Positions 1-6,104 of a stretch of 6,945 nt of DNA are shown piece by piece; positions within the stretch are counted from its first letter, which is position 1; each line of letters starts with the position of its first letter. The stretch spans positions 29,398-36,342 of the forward strand of contig JAAVHQ010000023.1 of the NCBI GenBank assembly GCA_014799645.1. The letters are read 5' to 3'. The notes beneath the pieces were generated by a model that did no database searches, was not told the origin of the DNA, and saw only the letters and a program-made list of their open reading frames with translations. The stretch is from Clostridiales bacterium. Its GTDB lineage: Bacteria > Bacillota > Clostridia > Christensenellales > UBA3700. Both the position numbers and the translations under genes were made by a program.

Positions 1-39
1 AAAGGCGAGTTGAGAATCAAGCCTAGAAGGTGGTATTGA
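1..39 (+). CDS. 3' end of an unidentified gene (partial)
   Basis: Frame 1 is the only forward frame open from the window edge to the ribosome binding site of the next gene. It encodes the last 12 residues KGELRIKPRRWY and stops with TGA at 37-39, one base before the next ATG. The tail is basic and aromatic, but too short to assign a family. The close junction (TGATATG) is the same as the one at 2961-2967, which fits a single co-transcribed phage-like operon. Its identity would show which morphogenesis module this is; a tail or structural gene is a guess from context only. Confidence 0.55.
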   Translation, partial: KGELRIKPRRWY

Positions 40-40
40 T

Positions 41-1465
41 ATGTATTACGACAAAAAGTACAACGTGGTAAAGCCCGAGAGGAAGAAGTTCGCGCTGTCG
101 AATTTCTTGGGATACGACGAAAATAAAAAGTCAAGAGACCTTCCTTGCGACTACGTCGATTGCGCATACAATTATAGATTTAAGAACAACAAGTTGGTCA
201 ACCCGTACGGCGTAAGCGAGTTCAAAATCGGCGACTACGTCTTTCCGCCAACGCCTGCCATCAGAGGCAAAGTATGCGTGTTTTGCACGACGATGCTAGT
301 CGAATACGCGACTAAATTTACAATTTTGATTTCGCACGACGGCGGAGTAGATTATTGCGTCAAGGGCGATACCGAGTGGCGACACATAGCCAAACCCAGA
401 GCGTACACGTGCGGAGCGATTTATTATATCGACACCGATCCGATTCTATTTGTCGGGGGTAAAAACGGCGTGGAGTGGTTTTGCAACGACGAATTCTTTA
501 CCGCTCTTGAGAAAGAAGTTATAGATATGTGCTTACATTACGAAAGACTTTTTATAGTCGTGGCGGAAAAGCACAACAGCGTGTGGTTCAGCAAGAGCGG
601 AATTCCCACGGAGTGGGATCACGATATAGACAAGGGCGGTTACATCAACTTTGACGGAACTTTGGGCGAAGTAAACACAATCAAGAGTTTCAACAACTAT
701 CTATATATTTTTTGCGATTACGGAATATACAGACTTACCGCATACGGCGATCAAACGCAATTCAATTTGAAAAAGATATATACGTCGAGCGGAAGAATTT
801 TTGCAAAAACGGTCACGCAGTGCGGAGAGTATATCGCATTCGTCGGCGAGGACGGATTATTCCTTTTCGACGGTTACGACGTGACCAGATACACGACTAA
901 AATCAACAATCTTATATCCGACGGACTTGACGACGTGTCGGCGTGTTATTCAAACCACAAGTATATCGTATCGTTTACCGACAATACGGATACCGATTAC
1001 GGCGTGTTCAATGAAGAAAGGAAGAACAATACGTTGCTCGTCTTCGACATTGACGACAAGGGCGTAGAACTTATGAAAGGCGTGTCGCTCAAACATATTT
1101 GCGCCGTCAACGAAAGTGATTATTGCAAAGTAGTTGCGCTCAGCGATGACAGCAGAATGTTTGTCCAACTTGACGATAGCGGACTTTATCTAGGCAACCC
1201 TATGCTCAAATATTGGGAAAGCGGAAATATAGATTTTTCCAGACCCGCGGACGTCAAAATGATAAGAAGCGTGGAGTATTCCGCCAAAAGCGACTACTAT
1301 CTCGGCATTATATGCAACGGCGAGAGAAAGGAATTTTTGCTGTCGGCAAAAGAAAAGAAAAGACCTATTTATATAAAAGGTAAAGAATTCAAATTTTACA
1401 TAAAAAGCGACAACGAAAACGAAGAGATTTACCCGCCGACGTTGGTCGTGGATTTTCTCAAATAA
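41..1465 (+). CDS. Phage tail/neck-like structural protein, beta-propeller-like (474 aa)
   Basis: The protein is beta-rich with no signal peptide or membrane segment. The stretch from about residue 175 to 290 has the pattern of beta-propeller-like tail, stabilisation or neck proteins of phages: a VWFSKSGIPTEWD segment (181-193), DGTLGEVNTIKSFNNYLYIF (205-224), then GIYRL (228-232), a SSGRIFAKTV strand (249-258) and EDGLFLFDG (270-278). The C-terminal part (about 390-474) looks like a separate beta domain with a WESGNIDFSRP segment (392-402). The family resemblance is recalled, not searched; the precise role (tail hub, fibre base, adaptor) is unknown. The ATG at 41 is preceded by AGAAGGTGG (25-33). 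The next gene starts 8 bp after its stop. Fifteen of 16 arginine codons are AGA/AGG. It is the first full gene of the operon and the best argument that the operon is phage-derived. Confidence 0.6.
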   Translation: MYYDKKYNVVKPERKKFALSNFLGYDENKKSRDLPCDYVDCAYNYRFKNNKLVNPYGVSEFKIGDYVFPPTPAIRGKVCVFCTTMLVEYATKFTILISHDGGVDYCVKGDTEWRHIAKPRAYTCGAIYYIDTDPILFVGGKNGVEWFCNDEFFTALEKEVIDMCLHYERLFIVVAEKHNSVWFSKSGIPTEWDHDIDKGGYINFDGTLGEVNTIKSFNNYLYIFCDYGIYRLTAYGDQTQFNLKKIYTSSGRIFAKTVTQCGEYIAFVGEDGLFLFDGYDVTRYTTKINNLISDGLDDVSACYSNHKYIVSFTDNTDTDYGVFNEERKNNTLLVFDIDDKGVELMKGVSLKHICAVNESDYCKVVALSDDSRMFVQLDDSGLYLGNPMLKYWESGNIDFSRPADVKMIRSVEYSAKSDYYLGIICNGERKEFLLSAKEKKRPIYIKGKEFKFYIKSDNENEEIYPPTLVVDFLK

Positions 1466-1473
1466 GGAGAGAT

Positions 1474-1854
1474 ATGAACAATTTCAGAAAGATGGAGGTT
1501 ATGCTCGACGAGTTGAGCGAGGATTTCAACGATCATTTGGCTAAGTCCAAAGCGACCTATTACTATATGATGAACGAGGTTGACGGCGTCAAGAAGTTGA
1601 ATCTCAACGTCTACTCGAAGGGCGGAGAAATAGAATGCGAAATCCTTATGTTGCCCAACTATTCCGTTGGTAGCGAGCCTAGTTGCTCGATTACGGTAGA
1701 CGGAGAAGAGTTGGAAGGCAGACAAGGTATTATGACGATTGCGCCCATACCTCTCAAAGTCGGTTATCATACGCTTGAATTTGTCACCGGCTCGGGTATC
1801 GCTACGGCTAGAGTGAGATTGACGGGCGTACTTTCCGACAGCAAAGAGGCGTAG
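1474..1854 (+). CDS. Small helix-plus-beta protein of the phage-like operon, function unknown (126 aa)
   Basis: I do not recognise a family. Residues 1-35 look like an amphipathic helix rich in acidic residues and methionine. The rest looks like a run of beta strands (about 40-120), consistent with a small beta sandwich, with strands such as KLNLNVYSKGGEIECEILML (41-60), CSITVDGEEL and YHTLEFVTGSGIATARVRL. There is no signal peptide or membrane segment. The start is well supported by AAGGAGA (1464-1470), which overlaps the stop codon of the 474-aa gene, so the two are probably translationally coupled. Position between a tail-like protein and a coiled-coil protein suggests a small virion or receptor-contact component (inference). 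All four arginine codons are AGA. Confidence 0.65.
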   Translation: MNNFRKMEVMLDELSEDFNDHLAKSKATYYYMMNEVDGVKKLNLNVYSKGGEIECEILMLPNYSVGSEPSCSITVDGEELEGRQGIMTIAPIPLKVGYHTLEFVTGSGIATARVRLTGVLSDSKEA

Positions 1855-1861
1855 CGGTAGA

Positions 1862-1987
1862 ATGAACAAGAAATTAAGGCGCATTGCGCTGAGAATAACA
1901 AAATACAAGTATTATTTATACTTAAAAGCCAACGGCAAAGTCGCTGGCGGAACAAAAACGGTAGGAGAGAAAAATGACTTGGAATGA
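1862..1987 (+). CDS. Possible basic micro-protein (41 aa) overlapping the next gene
   Basis: This short open frame starts 7 bp after the 126-aa gene and runs 14 bp into the 329-aa gene, filling a gap of 119 bp that would otherwise be empty in a tightly packed operon. The product has 11 Lys/Arg against three acidic residues and a tyrosine cluster (KYKYYLYLK, residues 14-22), suggesting a small nucleic-acid or membrane-surface binding protein, but no family is recognised. The initiation signal is weak: AGAGG at 1845-1849 lies about 12 nt before the ATG. It may be a real small phage gene, translated by coupling to the upstream stop codon, or chance. Confidence 0.4.
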   Translation: MNKKLRRIALRITKYKYYLYLKANGKVAGGTKTVGEKNDLE

Positions 1988-2963
1988 ATTTAAGAGAAAA
2001 GTAAAAGACTTTTTTGCAAAAGACAGTGTCTCGGAATCGGATAAGGCGGAATACGCGCAATCCGAAAAAGAGTTGAATGACAAACTCAAAGAGATTGCGG
2101 ATAGCTATAATCCGAGTTACGAGCCGAGCAAAGGCTATGAAGATTTGTCCGACGTCTTGCCCGAAGAAATGGAATTTGAATATCGCAAATACGAGGGCGA
2201 AGACGAAGAGGGCATCAAGAACAGTACTACTCAAAAGTACAAGGATTTGCTTGACGCGGATTCCAAAATAGTGTCGGACAAGTACGATACGAAAGTCGGC
2301 GAGGTGGAAAACAAAAAGCAGTCGGCAAGCGAGGAAAGCGATCTTAAAGCGCAGTCACTTGATAAGAAGTACGAGGAAATTGAAAAGTCGATAATCAACG
2401 GACTTATCCAAAAAGGTTTGTATAATTCATCTATAAAAAGCTCGCAAAAGAAAGCCAACGAAGAGGCGAAAGACTATGAATTGAACGAGCTGGCAGGCGA
2501 ATTAAATAAAAAGATAAGCGCATACGATACGCAAATCGAAAAATTGAGAGGGGAAGAAAACGTCGCTCTCGAAGAGTTGGATTTGTCCTACGCGCAAAAG
2601 TTGCAAAAGGAAATCGACAGTTTACTTGAAAAACGTAATAAAGAAATCAACAGTATCAACGATTACAATAACAAGCTCAAAGAAAAAGAAGCAAAATATC
2701 TTGAGGACAGAGCGACGGCGATTGAAAAACAACTCACGCAAAGACTCAAAGACGAGCAGTACCTCAAATATCTCGAAAACAAAAACGGATACGCAGGCGA
2801 GAAGTTGGAGAACTATACCCAAAGATACAATTTGGCTTTGGAGTATTACAACAGCATACCAAAGAGCGTTGCGCTTGAAATGTTGAACGAAAACACGCAA
2901 TTGCAAGAATACTTGGGCAATATGTTCGGAAAACTCGTCAGCGAAATCGCTAAAAGGGATTGA
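1974..2963 (+). CDS. Long coiled-coil protein of the phage-like operon (329 aa)
   Basis: The protein is highly charged, almost wholly helical and has no membrane segment or signal peptide. Residues 1-80 contain a basic amphipathic start (FKRKVKDFFAKD) and a proline/acidic linker. From about 85 to 295 it is predominantly heptad-like coiled coil, interrupted by a glycine/asparagine turn, NGLIQKGLYNSS, at 142-153. Two helical arms flanking this turn could fold back on each other. From memory, coiled-coil proteins with a short 'GL.RSS'-like turn occur just before holin genes in clostridial prophages; no domain name can be given. The start at 1974 is chosen for AGGAGAG at 1963-1969. One base separates its stop from the next ATG. 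Possible roles are an internal virion or scaffolding protein; a lysin is not indicated, since no catalytic domain is seen. Confidence 0.7.
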   Translation: MTWNEFKRKVKDFFAKDSVSESDKAEYAQSEKELNDKLKEIADSYNPSYEPSKGYEDLSDVLPEEMEFEYRKYEGEDEEGIKNSTTQKYKDLLDADSKIVSDKYDTKVGEVENKKQSASEESDLKAQSLDKKYEEIEKSIINGLIQKGLYNSSIKSSQKKANEEAKDYELNELAGELNKKISAYDTQIEKLRGEENVALEELDLSYAQKLQKEIDSLLEKRNKEINSINDYNNKLKEKEAKYLEDRATAIEKQLTQRLKDEQYLKYLENKNGYAGEKLENYTQRYNLALEYYNSIPKSVALEMLNENTQLQEYLGNMFGKLVSEIAKRD

Positions 2964-2964
2964 T

Positions 2965-3204
2965 ATGTGGGATAAAGTTGTAGAACTCGCTATGAGCGAC
3001 GGATTGTGGGCGTTGCTCTTTTGCGCGCTGTTGATATTCGAACTCAAAGACAGCAGAGGTAGGGAAAAGAAGTATCAAAGCACTATTGCGCGCCTCTCGC
3101 AAGACTTGGGATTTATGAACGTAATGAACGATAATATCGACAAAATCCACGAGCAAATGCGAGAGTATTTGGAGAGAAACGCTTGCCGTTTGGCAAAGGA
3201 GTAA
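2965..3204 (+). CDS. BhlA/UviB-type holin-like protein (79 aa)
   Basis: The layout matches the BhlA/UviB family of small holin-like membrane proteins: a short N-terminus, one hydrophobic helix (GLWALLFCALLIF, residues 13-25), a basic stretch containing REKKYQSTIARLS (33-45), then an amphipathic helix with NDNIDKIHEQM. The family is found in phages and bacteriocin loci of Firmicutes, where members are thought to form or help form membrane lesions for release of lysins or toxins. The protein should sit in the cytoplasmic membrane with the charged C-terminus in the cytoplasm. The ATG follows the upstream stop by one base and has AAAAGGGAT before it. Its stop codon lies within the Shine-Dalgarno region of the next gene, so the two membrane proteins are probably made together. 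Confidence 0.78.
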   Translation: MWDKVVELAMSDGLWALLFCALLIFELKDSRGREKKYQSTIARLSQDLGFMNVMNDNIDKIHEQMREYLERNACRLAKE

Positions 3205-3206
3205 AT

Positions 3207-3470
3207 ATGAAAGAGAAATTGAGAAGTTATGAATTTTGGGTATCTCTAATCAGCGCCGTCTTGGTAGTCTTGCAGACAATGAGCCTAAAAGTAGATATTC
3301 CGCATATCACGGAAATCACCACGGCATTCCTCGGCGCGCTTAGCGTCGCAGGTATTTTGAAAAAGAGCAAGAGTGAAGACGAAGAGGAAGTTGAGATTGC
3401 TGTTCAAAATAAAGAAGATACTGACTTGAACGACGTTCAAAACAAGGATAATAAAGAAGATAACAATTAA
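3207..3470 (+). CDS. Second holin-like protein with two membrane helices and an acidic tail (87 aa)
   Basis: Residues 1-52 resemble small phage holins of Firmicutes: a KLRSYEFWVSLISAVLVVLQ segment forms the first membrane helix (about 10-26), and TEITTAFLGALSVAGIL the second (about 35-51). The tail (55-87) is hydrophilic and very acidic, ending KEDNN, with a repeated VQNK unit at 66-69 and 77-80. The start at 3207 is chosen because AAAGGAG (3195-3201) is ideally spaced; an upstream in-frame TTG at 3183 would lie inside the UviB-like gene and give a poor N-terminus. It is the last gene before the terminator. A holin or antiholin partner for the preceding protein is the likely role (inference). 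No endolysin follows, which is unusual for a lysis cassette. Confidence 0.7.
   Translation: MKEKLRSYEFWVSLISAVLVVLQTMSLKVDIPHITEITTAFLGALSVAGILKKSKSEDEEEVEIAVQNKEDTDLNDVQNKDNKEDNN
3402..3461 (+). repeat. Imperfect direct repeat inside the holin tail
   Basis: GTTCAAAATAAAGAAGAT at 3402-3419 recurs in parts: GTTCAAAACAAGGAT at 3435-3449 followed directly by AATAAAGAAGAT at 3450-3461. It encodes the repeated VQNK and KED units of the acidic C-terminal tail. Copy slippage or an in-frame partial duplication is the simplest origin. Confidence 0.6.
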
Positions 3471-3474
3471 ATAT

Positions 3475-3510
3475 AAAAGGCTTTCGCTATATGCGAGAGC
3501 CTTTTTCTTT
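3475..3510 (+). terminator. Intrinsic terminator of the phage-like operon
   Basis: A 13-bp stem (3475-3487 with 3493-3505, containing one G-U wobble) closes the 5-nt loop TATAT. The 3' arm runs into a T-rich tract (TTTTTCTTT). It lies 4 bp after the stop of the last holin-like gene and 68 bp before murC, so the operon and murC should be mostly separate transcripts. Confidence 0.9.
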
Positions 3511-3532
3511 AATCCAAAACTTTGTCGAAATT

Positions 3533-3578
3533 TTGTCTTTTTAGGCAAATTTTTTTATTTTCTTGCATATTATAGAAT
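3533..3578 (+). promoter_or_regulatory. Probable weak murC promoter region with little or no leader
   Basis: The gap between the operon terminator and murC is AT-rich and must hold any murC promoter. The best pairing I find is TTGTCT (3533-3538), 17 bp, TATTTT (3556-3561), four of six matches in each box, giving a leader of roughly 11 nt. An alternative -10, TATTAT (3568-3573), lacks a -35 and would place the RNA start at about the ATG. Neither is strong. Confidence 0.35.
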
Positions 3579-4943
3579 ATGTTAAATTTCAGCAGAATTC
3601 ATTTTATCGGTATAGGCGGAATAAGTATGAGCGCGCTTGCTTTTTTGACGAGCGAAGCGGGGGTATGGGTCAGCGGTTCTGACAGAAGTAATTCGGATAC
3701 TTTGCAAAAACTCATCTCTTACGGCATCAACGCCTACGTGGGAAGCAACAACAGCGTGGTTGCGAAAAGCGACCTCGTGGTGTATTCGAGCGCAATCGGC
3801 GACGAAGATCCCGAACTTAAATTTGCCCGTCGCAACAAAATTCAGTGTATGGAACGCAAGGCGTATTTGGCGTTGATGTCAAGCGAGTGCAAGAGCGTGA
3901 TAGCCATAGCGGGCAGTCACGGCAAGACGACTACGACGGCTATGCTTTGCCACGTTGCGGAGCGTATACCGCTTGAATTTATCGGACACGTCGGTGGTAT
4001 AATCAACAAGGAAAAGAGCAATTATTTCAATATGGGTCGCGACTATTTTATCACCGAGGCGTGCGAATATCAGCGCAGTTTCCTTTCACTCACGCCCGAC
4101 ATAGGAGTATTGCTCAACAGCGATTACGACCATCCCGACACATATCCCACGCCGCAGGATATGAACGACGCGTTCGTGCAGTTCGTCGAACAGTCGAGAG
4201 TGGCGGTCGTCGAAGAAAATTGTTTCAAGCAACTTCGTCTGTCCGCAGTCGACAACGCTAGGGATAAGATATATACTTTCGGCTTTGGCGAGGACGCGGA
4301 CTTTCGGGCAGTCAACCTCACTCAAAAAGACGGCAAATTCGTATTTGACATACAGTACGAAGGGGGAAGAGTACACAACGTCGCTTTGGAGTTGTACGGC
4401 AAGCATAACGTACTCAACGCATTGGCGGTCTTTGCGGTATGCTATTTGATATGGTTGGACGGCAAGGAAGTTGCAAGATATATCGGAAGTTTCTCAGGAG
4501 TGGACAGAAGATTTTCCGCGAGAGGAAAATTGAAGAGCGGAGCGAAAGTGATAGTAGATTACGCTCATCACCCGAGCGAGATTTCCGCCACAGTGGACAC
4601 CGTGCGACTTATGAGCAAAGGCAAGATAATCGCCGTATTCGAGCCTCATACCTATTCGCGTACCAAAGCGCTGTTGGATGATTTCGGCAAATGCTTTTAT
4701 TGGGTAGACGAGTTGATAATCTTGCCGACCTATTCCGCCCGAGAGAATAGCGAGCAAGGATTGGACGGAAGCGCGCTTGTCAACTTCCTCAACACTCACG
4801 GCGAGGGCGCGCTCTATATGGAAACGTACGAGGACGCTTGCGATTACATAAATTCGACTGCAAAGGAAAAAGATATCGTGCTTGTGCTCGGCGCAGGTTC
4901 AATAGAAAAATTAGGGGATATGTTAGTTAAAAAGAGCAAGTAA
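3579..4943 (+). CDS. murC: UDP-N-acetylmuramate--L-alanine ligase MurC
   Basis: MurC adds L-alanine to UDP-N-acetylmuramic acid with ATP, the first amino-acid step of peptidoglycan precursor synthesis in the cytoplasm. The 454-residue length is normal and all three Mur-ligase domains are complete. The N-terminal UDP-binding domain has IHFIGIGGISMSAL (7-20). The central ATPase has the P-loop GSHGKTTTT (112-120), EACEYQRSF (160-168) and NSDYDHPD (180-187). GKHNVLNALA (274-283), GVDRRFSARG (307-316), DYAHHPSEI (327-335) and EPHTYSRT (355-362) complete the family signature. The ATG at 3579 is the only sensible start, because the next ATG would remove the GIGGIS loop, yet no Shine-Dalgarno precedes it. 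Arginine codons are 11 CGN and 9 AGR, less AGR-biased than the upstream operon. Convergent with the dehydrogenase-like gene. Confidence 0.97.
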   Translation: MLNFSRIHFIGIGGISMSALAFLTSEAGVWVSGSDRSNSDTLQKLISYGINAYVGSNNSVVAKSDLVVYSSAIGDEDPELKFARRNKIQCMERKAYLALMSSECKSVIAIAGSHGKTTTTAMLCHVAERIPLEFIGHVGGIINKEKSNYFNMGRDYFITEACEYQRSFLSLTPDIGVLLNSDYDHPDTYPTPQDMNDAFVQFVEQSRVAVVEENCFKQLRLSAVDNARDKIYTFGFGEDADFRAVNLTQKDGKFVFDIQYEGGRVHNVALELYGKHNVLNALAVFAVCYLIWLDGKEVARYIGSFSGVDRRFSARGKLKSGAKVIVDYAHHPSEISATVDTVRLMSKGKIIAVFEPHTYSRTKALLDDFGKCFYWVDELIILPTYSARENSEQGLDGSALVNFLNTHGEGALYMETYEDACDYINSTAKEKDIVLVLGAGSIEKLGDMLVKKSK

Positions 4944-4960
4944 TTTACTTGCTCTTTTTT
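4929..4960. terminator. Bidirectional terminator overlapping the murC stop codon
   Basis: A 13-bp perfect stem (4929-4941 with 4947-4959) closes a 5-nt AATTT loop. Six T residues end the + strand arm, and the run of A on the other side gives five T residues on the - strand. It can therefore terminate both murC and the convergent dehydrogenase-like gene. The TAA of murC (4941-4943) lies at the stem-loop junction, so the last four murC codons form the 5' arm. Confidence 0.88.
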
Positions 4961-5000
4961 AATGAATTAAATCCGTATTAAGTCCGACAAAATTTGAGCG

Positions 5001-5975
5001 TTAGCACTTGAAAATTGTCTTGAGATAATTGCTTTGCTTTGCCAAATCGGAGAAAGTCGTTTGCGCTTCGCTGATATCCACTTCTTGCGCGATAAGAGCG
5101 TCGACCTTGACCGTACCTGTCGCAAGCATATTGATAGCCGTTTCGATTTCGCCGTAGCCGTCGCTTATGCCGTAAATGGTAAGTTGGTTGTTGACCACAG
5201 GGGAGAAGTCGCCTTTGAGCGAAGGATTCGAAGTATCGAAACCGACTATTGCCACCTTGCCGTCTTTTCTTACGTAACTGAGCATTTTGCCGACTTCACC
5301 GCAAATATCGCTGTCAAGAATGAGGTATTCCACCAACTTTCCGCTTGTAATTTCTTTAAGTTTTTGCAAGACGTCTTCTTCGACGTAGTTGATACAATAA
5401 TATACGCCCAAGTCTTGCGCAATCGAAAGGCGAGCGTTGTCGTTGTCAATAATAATAGGTATTGCTTGATAATAAATGCAAAGTTGCGCAAGTATCAAAT
5501 TGACGGAAGTGCAACCGTAGAGCATGACGTAATGCGTCTTTTCTACGTCCAACTTCTCGATTACGTTGAGCGCCATTGCAATATCTTCGATAAAAGTGAA
5601 CGCAGTGTCGCTTACGCCCGTAGGCACGGTGTAGATATTGTGAAGCGGGGCAAAGACGTAGTCAGCCAAATAACCGTCGTTATCGAGTCCGTTGATGACG
5701 TACTTGCCGTTTTCAAGTCTCGTGTAAGGCGATAACATTACTCTTTGACCTTTCCTCAAAGTAATATCGTCGCTTTCACTGACAAGACCGACGGCGATAC
5801 GCGTGGGGCAGAGCGGAAGAGTGACGTTGTCCGTCTTTCCTGCGAACGCAACTACGTCGCTGGAACATACTCCTGCTCTTGTGATTTTGATTTTTGCATA
5901 CTCTTTCAGACTATAAGAGCCTTCTTCGGTTTCGGGTTCGATAGTGAAATTTTTTGTTATTCTATAAGATTGCAT
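5001..5975 (-). CDS. Divergent medium-chain dehydrogenase/reductase-like protein (324 aa)
   Basis: The fold is that of zinc-type alcohol/polyol dehydrogenases: a GroES-like N-terminal domain (about 1-125) and a Rossmann domain (about 140-265). GVCSSDV (35-41) matches the GxCxTD motif with zinc ligand Cys37, GYLADYVFAP (101-110) matches the usual GGYAEYV element, and Glu130 lies in an EDIAMA segment like EPLAVA. The GHE motif is replaced by CPTRIAVG (56-63), the four-cysteine structural zinc loop is absent, and the glycine-rich motif reads GCTSVN (154-159). Asp177, at the position favouring NAD(H), remains. The activity is therefore uncertain: a zinc-poor reductase or a non-catalytic relative. 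The start at 5975 is chosen for GGAGAGGAG just upstream; a longer frame to 6119 would begin upstream of the promoter's RNA start. Convergent with murC, transcribed alone. Confidence 0.82.
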   Translation of the reverse strand: MQSYRITKNFTIEPETEEGSYSLKEYAKIKITRAGVCSSDVVAFAGKTDNVTLPLCPTRIAVGLVSESDDITLRKGQRVMLSPYTRLENGKYVINGLDNDGYLADYVFAPLHNIYTVPTGVSDTAFTFIEDIAMALNVIEKLDVEKTHYVMLYGCTSVNLILAQLCIYYQAIPIIIDNDNARLSIAQDLGVYYCINYVEEDVLQKLKEITSGKLVEYLILDSDICGEVGKMLSYVRKDGKVAIVGFDTSNPSLKGDFSPVVNNQLTIYGISDGYGEIETAINMLATGTVKVDALIAQEVDISEAQTTFSDLAKQSNYLKTIFKC

Positions 5976-6027
5976 AACTCCTCTCCATCTTAAATCGACA
6001 CATATCCCAATAATTTTAACTTTTGCG

Positions 6028-6049
6028 TTAATTTTCTTGCGAAAATCAA
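6028..6049 (-). promoter_or_regulatory. Hairpin in the leader of the dehydrogenase-like gene
   Basis: In the roughly 94-nt leader, a 9-bp stem (one G-U pair) is closed by a GCAA tetraloop of the stable GNRA type. No T-run follows, so it is not a terminator. It could stabilise the mRNA, or the 22-bp inverted repeat could be a repressor operator just downstream of the start of transcription. No known riboswitch class fits such a short leader. Confidence 0.45.
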
Positions 6050-6075
6050 GCGAACATCTATATTCAACTAATTGC

Positions 6076-6104
6076 ATTATAGCACAGTGTTTCGACTTTG
6101 GCAA
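6076..6104 (-). promoter_or_regulatory. Sigma-A promoter of the dehydrogenase-like gene
   Basis: On the - strand, TTGCCA (6104-6099), a 17-bp spacer and a perfect TATAAT (6081-6076) with an extended -10 TGC directly before it. Transcription should start near 6069, about 94 nt before the ATG. Confidence 0.88.

Noticed and set aside
1429..1908. 159-codon open frame on the - strand
   Set aside because: It is antisense to the 126-aa gene, has no supporting promoter or family, and its stop-free run follows from the codon use of the other strand.
2622..3047. 141-codon open frame on the - strand over the coiled-coil gene
   Set aside because: Antisense to a lysine/glutamate-rich coiled coil, which yields Phe/Leu-rich shadow peptides that mimic membrane proteins.
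3183..3206. TTG start 8 codons upstream for the second holin-like gene
   Set aside because: It lies inside the UviB-like gene without a ribosome binding site; the ATG at 3207 has an ideal one.
5034..5735. 233-codon open frame on the + strand, antisense to the dehydrogenase-like gene
   Set aside because: It lies wholly inside a gene with clear family motifs, promoter and ribosome binding site. Its product shows no recognisable motif and looks like a codon-bias shadow.
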